From positions 1 to 59,649 of the forward strand of contig NZ_BCQQ01000032.1 in the NCBI RefSeq assembly GCF_001552155.1: a DNA stretch of 59,649 bases, read 5' to 3'. Source of the stretch: Actinomadura formosensis NBRC 14204. GTDB taxonomy: Bacteria > Actinomycetota > Actinomycetes > Streptosporangiales > Streptosporangiaceae. Positions 1-8,451 of the stretch are shown one piece after another. Each line of letters starts with the position of its first letter. Within the stretch, counting starts at the first letter, position 1. The position numbers were made by a program, and so were the translations under genes. A model generated the notes under the pieces. The model was not told the DNA's origin and did no database searches. It saw only the letters and a list, made by a program, of their open reading frames with translations.

Positions 1-736
1 CGGCGGCACCGGCGGGTGCGGGCTTCGCCGAACGGCGGCGCCACAGCAGGAACCCGGCCCCGGCGGCGGCCACGACGACCAGTCCGCCGCCGCCGAGCAG
101 GACCGGGGTCATGGAGCCGCCGTCGTCCTTGTTCGCCGCGGTGTCCTCGGCGCCCGCCGCCGGCCCGGTCGGCTGCGCCTGCGCGAGCGTCCGCACCTCC
201 TGCTCTTCGGTCTGCTTCGTGGACTGCGGCGCGGGCTTGCCGTTGTTGCCGGGCTTGCCGGACTTCGGCGGCGCGTACTTCGACTCCGGCAGCGTCTGGA
301 CGAACTTCAGCAGCGCCAGGTCGGGCTTGCCCTTGCCGCCCTGCACGGCCTTGGTGTAGGCGGCCTTCACCTGGCCCGCCGGCAGCGTGTTGGACGTCGC
401 CTTGAGCTGGTCCCCCGCCAGCACCACGTAGGTGCCCTTCCGGTTCATCAGCCCCGGCAGCCGCTGGAGGACCTGCCCCGCGTCCTCCCCGGCCGGGAGG
501 ATCGCGATGAACACCGGCACGGACCGGCCCTGCGCCGTGCGGAGCAGCTCCTGCGCCCCGTCCGACCGGTAGTACTTGGCGTGCGAGTCGACGTAGTAGC
601 CGCTCTCGGTGATGCCCTCGGCGACCGCGTCGAGGTCCACGCCCGCGAACGCGGGAGTGGCGGTCAGCGCGAGCGCCGGCGCCAGGGCCAGCGCCAGCGT
701 CCCGGACGCGACGATGCGGCGGGAAGAGATGTTCAC
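1..736 (-). CDS. Secreted, membrane-anchored protein (C-terminus cut by window edge)
   Basis: The frame begins at GTG 736, with AAGGAG (749-744) at ideal spacing. A clear signal peptide follows: a basic start (NISSRR), a hydrophobic Ala/Leu core and a TATPAFA-G cleavage site near residue 32. The extracellular part (about residues 33-150) carries a TPM-like motif set (AEGITESGYYVDS, then VPVFIAILPAG) and is followed by a Pro/Lys/Gln-rich linker. One transmembrane helix (VLLGGGGLVVVV) and an RRR stop-transfer signal end the visible part; the gene runs out at base 1. It is the last visible gene of the minus-strand run that begins with the sugar transferase. I do not recognise a specific function; assignment to the TPM superfamily is only a suggestion. 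Confidence 0.75.
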   Translation of the reverse strand, partial: MNISSRRIVASGTLALALAPALALTATPAFAGVDLDAVAEGITESGYYVDSHAKYYRSDGAQELLRTAQGRSVPVFIAILPAGEDAGQVLQRLPGLMNRKGTYVVLAGDQLKATSNTLPAGQVKAAYTKAVQGGKGKPDLALLKFVQTLPESKYAPPKSGKPGNNGKPAPQSTKQTEEQEVRTLAQAQPTGPAAGAEDTAANKDDGGSMTPVLLGGGGLVVVAAAGAGFLLWRRRSAKPAPAGAA

Positions 737-829
737 GGACAGGCTCCTTCTAGCACGGCGACGGGCATTGACAGTAGCGGCGCGACATGGGGAAAGGTGG
801 TGGAAGCCCGGGACTCGGCGCGGCTCGCG

Positions 830-1726
830 TCAGATGCCGCGGCCCCGGGTGTGCAGGGCGAGCAGGACGCGTTTGCCGGACACGACCCCGGACGCCACCG
901 CCAGCGCGAACGGGACACGGCGTTCGGCCGGGTTCGCCTTCAGCGCGCGCGCCGACCAGCGCAGCGCGTCCTTGCGGCGGCCGACGGTCGCGCAGCCGAA
1001 CGCGAGCTGCCCGTATACGCGTCCGGCCGCGCCCGGCTCCTTCCCGATCTCCGGGTAGTGCTCCAGGAACCACTCCAGCGCGGCCACCTTCGTCTCCCAC
1101 GCCTGCGCGTAGTACGACGTCAGCCCCCACAGGACGCGGACGTACGGCTCGTCGACGTTCACGACGGGGTGGCGGCGGGCGGCGCGCAGCGCGAGGTCCC
1201 AGTCCTCGCCCTGGCTGCCGGGGATCGTCTCGTCCACCATGCCGATCTCGATCAGCGGCTCGCGGCGCGCCACATACGTGGACGAGTGGACGCTCATCAT
1301 CCGGTCGCGGATCAGCGCGGCATAGGTGACGCGGCCGGTTCCGGCCAGCCGGGGCAGTTCCCGCCCGTCGAAGTCGATGAGGATGCCGGAGCTGCACAGC
1401 ACCGCGTCCGGTTCGCCTTCGAGGGCCTTCACCTGCGCGGTGAGCTTGCCGGGCAGCCACTGGTCGTCGTCGTCGCAGAACGCGACGAGATCGGTGTCCA
1501 GGGCCAGGATGCCGGAGTTGCGGGCGCCCGCGAGACCCGGCTCCCGGGTGTTGACGATGACCTCGACGCGGTCACCGGCGAGCGACACGTCCGGCTCCGC
1601 CCGGTCGAACACGACGACGGCGCGCAGCTCGCCTTCGTAGTCCTGTGCGAGCACCGATTCCAGCGCGCGGCGCAGCAGTTCCGGCCGGTTGTGCGTCGGG
1701 AGGACGACTCCGACGGATGGGGGCAT
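830..1726 (-). CDS. Family 2 glycosyltransferase
   Basis: The 298-residue protein has a GT-A fold start (VGVVLPTHNRPELLRRALES, residues 5-24) and the nucleotide-sugar/metal motif FCDDDDQWLPG near residue 90, the hallmark of family 2 inverting transferases. There is no transmembrane segment, so it should act in the cytoplasm on a nucleotide sugar and a lipid-linked or glycan acceptor. It lies 68 bases downstream of cysN on the same strand and two genes below cysQ, so it belongs to the glycan/sulfation run. The C-terminal 100 residues, rich in Arg, Trp and Ala, look like a helical extension. Donor and acceptor cannot be read from sequence. Confidence 0.85.
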   Translation of the reverse strand: MPPSVGVVLPTHNRPELLRRALESVLAQDYEGELRAVVVFDRAEPDVSLAGDRVEVIVNTREPGLAGARNSGILALDTDLVAFCDDDDQWLPGKLTAQVKALEGEPDAVLCSSGILIDFDGRELPRLAGTGRVTYAALIRDRMMSVHSSTYVARREPLIEIGMVDETIPGSQGEDWDLALRAARRHPVVNVDEPYVRVLWGLTSYYAQAWETKVAALEWFLEHYPEIGKEPGAAGRVYGQLAFGCATVGRRKDALRWSARALKANPAERRVPFALAVASGVVSGKRVLLALHTRGRGI

Positions 1727-1794
1727 CGAGGGCCTGCCTTGTCGAGGGTCGGAAGGGAGGACCGCGGGACCCGGGCCGGCCCCGCGGCGTGCGG

Positions 1795-3087
1795 TCAGCG
1801 CGCGCCGAGGATCATGCCGGCGGCGACGGTGTTGCCCGTGGCCTCGTCGATCAGGATGAAGCCGCCGGTGAGGCGGTTGCGTCCGTAGTCGTCCACGAAC
1901 AGCGGCTGCGTCACGCGGAGCGAGACCCGGCCGATCTCGTTCAGGCCGAGGGACGCCGCCTGCTCGTCACGGTGCAGGGTGTTGACGTCCAGCCGGTAGT
2001 GCAGGTCCTTCACCATCGTCTTCGCGGTGCGGGTCGTGTGCTTGATGACCAGCCTGGTGCGCGGCGCGAGGGTGCGGTCCGGGGTCATCCAGCAGACCAT
2101 CGCGTCGAGGTCCTGCGCGACCTCGGGACGGTTGTTCGGACGCGCGATCATGTCGCCGCGGGAGATGTCGATGTCGTCGGCGAGGCGCAGCGTCACCGAC
2201 ATCGGCGAGAACGCCGCGTCCACCGGCCCGTTCGGGCCGTCGATGTGCGTGATCGTCGTGGTCAGGCCGGACGGCAGGTGCACGACCTCGTCGCCCGGCT
2301 TGAGGACGCCGCCCGCGACCTGCCCCGCGTAACCGCGGTAGTCGTGCAGGTCGGGATCGGTGGAGGCGTGCGGGCGGATCACGTACTGCACCGGGAACCG
2401 CACGTCGATGAGGTTGCGGTCGGAGGCGATGTGGACGTGCTCCAGATGGTGCAGCAGCGACGACCCCTCGTACCACGACATGTTCACGCTGCGCTCGACG
2501 ACGTTGTCGCCGTGCAGCGCCGAGATCGGGATGAACGTCAGGTCCGTCACCTCCAGCTTGGAGGCGAACGCGGTGAACTCGTCCACGATCTGCTCGTAGA
2601 CGGCCCGGTCGTAGCCGACCAGGTCCATCTTGTTGATCGCCACGACCAGGTGCGGGACCTGCAGCAGCGTGGTCAGGAACGCGTGCCGCCGCGACTGCTC
2701 CAGGATGCCCTTGCGGGCGTCCACCAGAATGATCGCCAGATCGGCCGTCGACGCGCCCGTCACCATGTTCCGGGTGTACTGGATGTGGCCCGGCGTGTCG
2801 GCGATGATGAACTTGCGGCGCGGCGTCGCGAAGTAGCGGTACGCCACATCGATCGTGATGCCCTGCTCGCGTTCGGCGCGCAGCCCGTCGGTCAGCAGCG
2901 CCAGGTTGGTGTACTCCTCGCCCCGCTCGGTGCTCGTGCGCTCCACCGACTCCAGCTGATCCTCGAAGATCGACTTGGAGTCGAACAGCAGCCGGCCGAT
3001 CAGGGTCGACTTGCCGTCGTCGACGCTGCCGGCGGTGGCGAACCGCAGAAGGTCCATCGGCTTGCCCGCGGGTTCGGTCCCGGCCAT
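1795..3087 (-). CDS. cysN: Sulfate adenylyltransferase subunit 1 (GTPase)
   Basis: This is the GTP-hydrolysing large subunit of ATP sulfurylase. It couples GTP hydrolysis to formation of adenosine 5'-phosphosulfate from ATP and sulfate, in complex with CysD. An EF-Tu-type G domain is visible: P-loop GSVDDGKSTL (about residue 20), switch region REQGITIDVAYRYF, DTPGH (G3) and NKMD (G4), followed by beta-barrel domains. At 430 residues it is the stand-alone form; no APS kinase (CysC) domain is fused at the C-terminus. The ATG overlaps the cysD stop by one base (TGATG), which indicates translational coupling. An APS kinase would be needed to reach PAPS and is not in the window. Confidence 0.96.
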   Translation of the reverse strand: MAGTEPAGKPMDLLRFATAGSVDDGKSTLIGRLLFDSKSIFEDQLESVERTSTERGEEYTNLALLTDGLRAEREQGITIDVAYRYFATPRRKFIIADTPGHIQYTRNMVTGASTADLAIILVDARKGILEQSRRHAFLTTLLQVPHLVVAINKMDLVGYDRAVYEQIVDEFTAFASKLEVTDLTFIPISALHGDNVVERSVNMSWYEGSSLLHHLEHVHIASDRNLIDVRFPVQYVIRPHASTDPDLHDYRGYAGQVAGGVLKPGDEVVHLPSGLTTTITHIDGPNGPVDAAFSPMSVTLRLADDIDISRGDMIARPNNRPEVAQDLDAMVCWMTPDRTLAPRTRLVIKHTTRTAKTMVKDLHYRLDVNTLHRDEQAASLGLNEIGRVSLRVTQPLFVDDYGRNRLTGGFILIDEATGNTVAAGMILGAR

Positions 3088-4004
3088 CAGAAGTACCCCT
3101 CCTTCTTGCGGTCCTCCATCGCGGCCTCGCTCGTCCGGTCGTCGGCGCGGGTCTGGCCGCGCTCGGTGATCCGGGTCGCCGCGATCTCCTCGATCACTTC
3201 GTCCAGCGTCACCGCCGACGACTTCACCGCGCCGGTGCAGGACGCGTCCCCCACCGTCCGGTACCGGACCGTCGCCGCGAACTCCGGCTCGTCGTCACCG
3301 CGGTTCGCAAAACCCGTCTCGGCGTCCAGCAGCAGCCCGTCACGCTCGAACACCCGGCGGGAATGCGCGAAGTAGATCGAGGGGAGGGCGAGGTCCTCCC
3401 GCCGCACGTAGTCCCAGATGTCGAGTTCCGTCCAGTTCGACAGCGGGAACACCCGGACGTGCTCCCCCTGCTCGATCCTGGTGTTGAACAGGTTCCACAG
3501 CTCCGGACGCTGGTTCTTCGGATCCCACTGCCCGAACTCGTCCCGGAACGACACGACCCGCTCCTTCGCGCGGGCCTTCTCCTCGTCCCGCCGCGCCCCG
3601 CCGAACGCGGCGTCGAACCGGTGCTCCTCGATCGCCTCCAGCAGCGGCGCGATCTGCAGCCGGTTCCGGGACGCCCGGCGGCCCTTCTGCTCCACCACCG
3701 TGCCGGCGTCGATCGCGTCCTGCACCGACGCCACCACCAGCCGGACCCCCAGCTCCGCGACCCGCCGGTCCCGGAACTCGATCACCTCGGGGAAGTTGTG
3801 GCCGGTGTCGACATGCAGCACGGGGAACGGGATCGGCGCGGGCCAGAACGCCTTCTCGGCGAGGCGCAGCATCACCAGGCTGTCCTTGCCGCCCGAGAAC
3901 AGCAGCACCGGCCGCTCGAACTCGGCCGCCACCTCCCGGAAGATATGGATCGACTCGGCTTCGAGGACGTCTAGCTGCGACAGCAGATAATCGGAACGCT
4001 GCAT
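3087..4004 (-). CDS. cysD: Sulfate adenylyltransferase subunit 2
   Basis: This is the catalytic subunit of ATP sulfurylase, which forms APS from ATP and sulfate with CysN. The PP-loop ATP-pyrophosphatase motif is visible as LLFSGGKDSLVMLRLAEKAF (about residues 34-53), followed by HVDTGHNFPEVIEFRD and the family C-terminus ending in KKEGYF. The length of 305 residues is normal. Translation starts at ATG 4004; GGAGAG lies rather far upstream (about 12 bases). It is the third gene of the apparent operon sugar transferase-cysQ-cysD-cysN. No cysH, cysI or other assimilatory reductase gene is nearby, so the APS made here is more likely meant for sulfation than for cysteine synthesis; that is inference. 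Confidence 0.96.
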   Translation of the reverse strand: MQRSDYLLSQLDVLEAESIHIFREVAAEFERPVLLFSGGKDSLVMLRLAEKAFWPAPIPFPVLHVDTGHNFPEVIEFRDRRVAELGVRLVVASVQDAIDAGTVVEQKGRRASRNRLQIAPLLEAIEEHRFDAAFGGARRDEEKARAKERVVSFRDEFGQWDPKNQRPELWNLFNTRIEQGEHVRVFPLSNWTELDIWDYVRREDLALPSIYFAHSRRVFERDGLLLDAETGFANRGDDEPEFAATVRYRTVGDASCTGAVKSSAVTLDEVIEEIAATRITERGQTRADDRTSEAAMEDRKKEGYF

Positions 4005-4112
4005 GGTCTGGGGTTCTCTCCACGTTCTGGCAGATGCAACCGGTGGCGACGGGACGGACGTCCCACCGGATCGAACTCCGGCCTACGCGACTCGCTCCGC
4101 CCGGCCGGCGGG

Positions 4113-5096
4113 TCAGCCGGGCAGGACGCCGCTCACGTCCTCGATGCCGGTCAGCAGCGCCGGTGCCGACACGGGATGGCACACCAGGATATCCGGCAGC
4201 CGCGGATCCTCCCGGTTGTACTCCAGCGGCGCCCCGTCGATCCGGGACGCGTGCGCGCCCGCACCGAGCGCCACCGCCGCCGGGGCCGCCGAGTCCCACT
4301 CGTACTGGCCGCCCGCGTGCACATACGCGTCGACCTCGCCGAGCAGCACCGCGGAGATCTTCGCCCCCGCCGACCCGATCGGCACCAGCTCCACATCGAT
4401 GCCGTCCGAACCGGAACCATCCCCCGCCCGCGCCTTCGCCAGGCGCTCGGCCAGGTGCCGCACGAACTCCGGCGGACGCGTCCGGCTGACCGCGATGCGG
4501 AGCTTGCCCGCGTCCGGTGCCGGGACGTGCAGCGGCACCTCACGCGGCTGCGTCCGGCGCACCACGTCCGGACCGGCCGGGACGGGGCCCCGCTCCCCCG
4601 GCTCCGCCCGGACGAGCGAGGCACCGCCCGTCGCGTCCGTGCGGAGCGTCAGGCCCTGCGCCGGCAGCGCCACCGCCCCGGCGGCCAGCCGCCCCCTCCC
4701 GGACGCGTCGCGCTCCCACAGCGCCACATGGACGGCCCAGTCGCGGCGGCCCTCCTCGGAGAACTCGCGGGTCCCGTCCAGCGGGTCGACGATCCACACC
4801 CGCCGGGCGGTGCGCCGCTCGGCGTCGGCGGTGTTGCGGGTCGGGGCGCGGCCATCGCCCTTCGAGCGTTTCCCCGCCGCCGAGGAACGGCCCTCCTCCG
4901 ACAGCACGGCGTCGCCGGGACAGCGCTCCGCCAGCGCCGCCATGAGGTACTCGTGCGCCCGCAGGTCGCCCGTGTCCTTCAAGGCCCGCGCGTCCGCGAA
5001 CCCCACCTCGTCCCGCACGCCCAGCAGCAGCCGCCCCGCCGCACCGGCGAGCTCCGCCGCCAGCACGTGGTCGTCCACCGCCGCTCCCTCGGTCAT
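4113..5096 (-). CDS. cysQ: 3'(2'),5'-bisphosphate nucleotidase, CysQ-like
   Basis: This is an inositol-monophosphatase-fold enzyme of 327 residues. The lithium-sensitive phosphatase motifs are visible: SEEG (metal ligand) near residue 63, WIVDPLDGTREFSE near residue 100, and WDSAAPAAVALGAGAHAS near the C-terminus. The family removes the 3' phosphate from PAP, the by-product left when sulfotransferases use PAPS, and some members also act on PAPS or inositol phosphates. The position just upstream of cysD-cysN supports PAP recycling. The C-terminus (RLPDILVCHP) is the usual actinobacterial CysQ ending. A 108-base gap to cysD leaves room for an internal promoter, but none is obvious. Confidence 0.9.
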   Translation of the reverse strand: MTEGAAVDDHVLAAELAGAAGRLLLGVRDEVGFADARALKDTGDLRAHEYLMAALAERCPGDAVLSEEGRSSAAGKRSKGDGRAPTRNTADAERRTARRVWIVDPLDGTREFSEEGRRDWAVHVALWERDASGRGRLAAGAVALPAQGLTLRTDATGGASLVRAEPGERGPVPAGPDVVRRTQPREVPLHVPAPDAGKLRIAVSRTRPPEFVRHLAERLAKARAGDGSGSDGIDVELVPIGSAGAKISAVLLGEVDAYVHAGGQYEWDSAAPAAVALGAGAHASRIDGAPLEYNREDPRLPDILVCHPVSAPALLTGIEDVSGVLPG

Positions 5097-5180
5097 CCCG
5101 TGCTCACATTCCCGACTCGAATGGTCTGTTCGGTCTACTTTCTCATGCGTCCCCGAGCACCCCCGGGACCCGGGGCCCGA

Positions 5181-6659
5181 TCAGTAGGCGCCGGAGCCGC
5201 GGAACACCGCCGACCAGGTCCTCCACATGATCTGCAGGTCGAGCGCGAGCGTCCAGTTGTCGACGTAGCGCAGGTCGAGCCGCACCGACTCCTCCCACGT
5301 CAGGTCCGAGCGGCCCGACACCTGCCACAGGCCCGTCAACCCCGGCTTCACCACCAGCCGCCGGTACACGTCGCCGCCGTACTGGGCGACCTCCTCCGGC
5401 AGCGGCGGACGCGGACCCACCAGCGACATGTCCCCGCGCAGCACATTGAACATCTGCGGCAGCTCGTCCAGCGAGTAGCGGCGCAGCCACCGCCCCACCC
5501 GGGTCACCCGCGGGTCCTCCCGGATCTTGAACAGCACCCCGTCGTTCTCGTTGGCCGCCAGCAGCTCCACCCGCCGCGCCTCCGCGTCCCGCACCATCGT
5601 GCGGAACTTCAGCACGGTGAACTCCCGGCCGCCGCGACCGACCCGGGTCTGCCGGAACAGCACCGGGCCGCCGTCCCCGTCGAACTTGATCAAAAGCGCG
5701 ACCAGCGCCAGCAGCGGGCTCAGCGCCACGATCCCGGCGAGCGCCGCGACCCGGTCGAACAGACCCTTGAAGACCTTGCGGCCCCCGTCCAGCTCCGGGT
5801 GCTCCACGTGCAGCAGCGGCAGCCCCGACACCGGGCGGATCGAGATCCGCGGACCGGCCACGTCCATCAGCGCCGGCGCCACCACCAGCTCGACGTCATC
5901 GCGCTCGATCTGCCACGCCAGCCGGCGCAGCGCCACCCCGTCCATCTCCGGACAGGCCAGCACCGCCACCGAGTCGGCGCCGAGCCGGTCCGCGACCGTC
6001 GCCGCCTGCGCGAAGTCGCCCAGCACCGGCACGCCCTCGACCTCGGCCACCGCGTCGTCACCCGACGCCAGCGCGGGCGGCAGGCACACCGCCACGATGT
6101 CCATACCGTGGTACCGCTTCTGCCGCAGCAGCCGGATCAGGTCGGCCACCGCCGTCCGGTGCCCCACCGCGACCACACGCCGCATGCACTCGCCGTTCCA
6201 CCGCTTCTTGTGCAGCCACTTGCGCAGCCGGTAGCGGGCGACGAGCGCGAGCAGCGTCCCGAGCGGCAGCGCCATCACCACATAGCCGCGCGCCACCTCG
6301 GTCTTCGTCGCATACGCCACGATCGCGACCGTCGCGGTCAGGATGAACCCGGCGCGCAGCACCCGGTGGAACTCCTCGGACCCGACGCCGACGTACTTGG
6401 GCTGGTACGCCCGGCACAGCATCAGCGTCGGCACCCACACGAGAGGAAGAACGATGGTCAACACCACGTACGGCGCGTCCAGCTCGGTCGGCACCCCCGG
6501 GAACCTGAGCACGAACGCGATGACGCCGGCCATCAACATGCTGACGAAGTCGAGCCACCGCGCCAACCGGCGGTAAGATCCACTCCAGTTCTGTGACCGG
6601 ACGCGTCCCTGCTCATGGCGGATCGATGACTTGGCCTGGACCTTGTCAACGACGGCCAT
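5181..6659 (-). CDS. Polyprenyl-phosphate sugar-1-phosphate transferase (WbaP/CpsE type)
   Basis: This membrane enzyme starts exopolysaccharide repeat units by moving a sugar-1-phosphate from a nucleotide sugar to undecaprenyl (polyprenyl) phosphate. Four or five hydrophobic helices lie in the first 150 residues, then a CoA-binding-like domain (VVAVGHRTAVADLIRLLRQK), another helix near residue 280, and the catalytic bacterial sugar transferase domain. That domain is marked by VLKFRTMV, RRYSLDELPQMFNVLRGDMS, LVGPRPPLPEE and KPGLTGLWQVSGRS. ATG 6659 (492 aa) fits the conserved N-terminus better than an upstream start at 6761, which adds 34 unlike residues. It is the first gene of the minus-strand glycan/sulfate run. 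Confidence 0.93.
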   Translation of the reverse strand: MAVVDKVQAKSSIRHEQGRVRSQNWSGSYRRLARWLDFVSMLMAGVIAFVLRFPGVPTELDAPYVVLTIVLPLVWVPTLMLCRAYQPKYVGVGSEEFHRVLRAGFILTATVAIVAYATKTEVARGYVVMALPLGTLLALVARYRLRKWLHKKRWNGECMRRVVAVGHRTAVADLIRLLRQKRYHGMDIVAVCLPPALASGDDAVAEVEGVPVLGDFAQAATVADRLGADSVAVLACPEMDGVALRRLAWQIERDDVELVVAPALMDVAGPRISIRPVSGLPLLHVEHPELDGGRKVFKGLFDRVAALAGIVALSPLLALVALLIKFDGDGGPVLFRQTRVGRGGREFTVLKFRTMVRDAEARRVELLAANENDGVLFKIREDPRVTRVGRWLRRYSLDELPQMFNVLRGDMSLVGPRPPLPEEVAQYGGDVYRRLVVKPGLTGLWQVSGRSDLTWEESVRLDLRYVDNWTLALDLQIMWRTWSAVFRGSGAY

Positions 6660-6912
6660 AAAGATCTCACCAATCCCCTGTAACGGGCGCCCCGTCAGCG
6701 CGCGATTCACACCGAAGACGGTTGAACGCCGCCCGAGGTTCACATGGACCCCGCACCTCATTCATGCAGCATCCTACGACCGGTTTACCATGGTCATCGC
6801 GTGAATGCCCACATCACACCCGCAACATCAGCGCCCCGCGGCGCCCACCGGCGAAACAACGGCCGCACCCGCATGATCACCGACCGGCCACCGAACGGAC
6901 GGCCGGATACGG
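6660..6912. other. Intergenic leader upstream of the sugar transferase
   Basis: These 253 bases lie between the pth stop and the sugar transferase start. The stretch is lower in GC than its neighbours around 6760-6840 and should hold the promoter for the glycan/sulfate operon. On the minus strand a TAGGAT box (about 6775) could be a -10 element, but I see no well-spaced -35 and no strong hairpin or coding frame. Confidence 0.35.
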
Positions 6913-7488
6913 TCACCCCGCGTGGAACACGTTCTGCGCCGCCGCCAACCCCTGCGACACCAGCGCCTCCACCGCATCCGCCGCCCGGTCCACCTCAAGC
7001 TCGAGATCCTTGCGCTCCGCCGCGGAGAAGTCCCTCAGCACGAACGCCGCCGCGTCCATCCGGCCCGGCGGGCGCCCCACCCCGAACCGCACCCGCAGGT
7101 ACTCCCCCGACCCCAGCGACTTCGTGATCGACCGCAGCCCGTTGTGGCCATTGTCACCACCGCCCAGCTTCAGCCGCACCGCACCGAACGGGACGTCCAG
7201 CTCGTCATGGACGACGATCAGCCGCTCCACCGGCACCTTGTAGAAATCCCGCAGCCCCTTCACCGGACCGCCCGACTCGTTCATGAACGACCGCGGCTTC
7301 GCCAGCACCGCCCGCGCACCCGCCAGCCGCCCCTCCAGCACATCCGCCCGCGCCCGATGCGACCTGAACCGGCCCCCGGCCCGCGCCGCCAGGACGTCCA
7401 GCACCATGAACCCCGCGTTATGCCGGTTCCCCGCATACGACGGCCCCGGATTACCCAGCCCCACCACCAGCCACGGATCCGCGCTCAC
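6913..7488 (-). CDS. pth: Peptidyl-tRNA hydrolase
   Basis: This 191-residue cytoplasmic enzyme frees tRNA from peptidyl-tRNA that drops off ribosomes. The start [20 protein letters not shown] (residues 7-26) holds the conserved Asn and the catalytic His of the family. The motifs [13 protein letters not shown] (about residue 63) and [20 protein letters not shown] (about residue 92) are also in place. It follows rplY on the same strand with a hairpin between them; the rplY-pth pair is conserved in actinobacteria. Confidence 0.97.
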   Translation of the reverse strand: MSADPWLVVGLGNPGPSYAGNRHNAGFMVLDVLAARAGGRFRSHRARADVLEGRLAGARAVLAKPRSFMNESGGPVKGLRDFYKVPVERLIVVHDELDVPFGAVRLKLGGGDNGHNGLRSITKSLGSGEYLRVRFGVGRPPGRMDAAAFVLRDFSAAERKDLELEVDRAADAVEALVSQGLAAAQNVFHAG

Positions 7489-7509
7489 CCGAACTCCTCA
7501 CAGACGTCC

Positions 7510-7545
7510 ATGGCCCCCGCCGGTGCGCACACCCGCGGGGGCCAT
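7510..7545 (-). terminator. Hairpin between rplY and pth
   Basis: Two perfectly complementary 11-base arms (ATGGCCCCCGC at 7510-7520 and GCGGGGGCCAT at 7535-7545) enclose a 14-base loop. No U-run follows on the minus strand, so this is a hairpin-only terminator or a partial attenuator that could lower pth transcription relative to rplY. Confidence 0.6.
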
Positions 7546-7583
7546 GAAAGAAAGAACGATGCGGCCGGCCACCCGGCCACGCG

Positions 7584-8210
7584 TCACTCCGCGGCGGCCT
7601 CACCCTCGGCCGCGGCGGCCTCACCCCCGGCGGCCTCGGCGGCCTCCGCCGCGGCCTCCGGCGCCGTCGCCGCCGACGCGTCCTGGATCTGCAGGATCAG
7701 CGTCTCATCGTCCGCCACCAGCGTCGTCCCCGACGGAAGCCTCAGGTCCTTCGCCAGCACCTGCGAGTCGATCTCCAGCCCGGAGACATCCACATCCACG
7801 GACTCGGGAATGTGCGTCGCCTCCGCCTCCACGGAGATCTCCACCACCTGCTGTGCCACCTGACCGCCCGGGACCACGTCACCGACCACGTTCACCGGCA
7901 GGTCGACGACGACCTTCTCACCGCGCTTCACCAGCAGCAGGTCAACGTGCTCCAGGAACCCCTTGATCGGGTCGCGCTGCACGTCCTTCGGCAGCGCCAG
8001 CGCGGTGCCGTTACCGAGCCCCTCGATGGTCAGCAGCACGTTCGGCGTCTTGAGCGCGAGCATCAGATCATGCCCCGGCAGCGAGATGTGCTCCGGGTCG
8101 GTGCCGTGACCGTAGAGGACGGCGGGCACCTTGCCGGCCCGGCGGGTGCGCCGCGCGGCACCCTTACCGAACTCGGTGCGCGGCTCGGCGGCAATGCGTA
8201 CCTCGGACAC
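7584..8210 (-). CDS. rplY: 50S ribosomal protein L25/general stress protein Ctc
   Basis: This 208-residue long-form L25 (TL5/CTC family) binds 5S rRNA. The start is GTG 8210 (VSEVRIAAEPRTEFGKGAAR), supported by GAGGAG eight bases upstream; an earlier in-frame ATG at 8252 adds a non-conserved tail. The N-terminal 5S-binding barrel covers about residues 1-95 (GKVPAVLYGHG is diagnostic). The TL5 C-terminal domain follows to about residue 180 (VDVDVSGLEIDSQVLAKDL), then a low-complexity Ala/Glu tail typical of actinobacterial homologues. Confidence 0.95.
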   Translation of the reverse strand: MSEVRIAAEPRTEFGKGAARRTRRAGKVPAVLYGHGTDPEHISLPGHDLMLALKTPNVLLTIEGLGNGTALALPKDVQRDPIKGFLEHVDLLLVKRGEKVVVDLPVNVVGDVVPGGQVAQQVVEISVEAEATHIPESVDVDVSGLEIDSQVLAKDLRLPSGTTLVADDETLILQIQDASAATAPEAAAEAAEAAGGEAAAAEGEAAAE

Positions 8211-8451
8211 GGCGAAAACTCCTCGTTGTTGCGATCCACGGCCGTCCGCCATCGGACGTCCGCTGCGGACAGTGCGTCTCAGGCGATGCTCGATGCGTCA
8301 GGCGCCTCGAAGATTCTTTGCGTTCCCCGGGGAGTGCGACCCCAGCACCGGCACCACACTGAACGACCCGGGGCATACGCGGATTAACCAAGTCTAGCCG
8401 ATCGCCGCCACGCCCAACGCCAGCGCCCGCCGAGAAACCGCCGCCCAAGAG

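Noticed and set aside
8253..8451. Frame of about 95 residues between prs and rplY on the minus strand
   Set aside because: Codon positions show no G/C bias pattern of genes, and the frame overlaps the rplY ribosome site.
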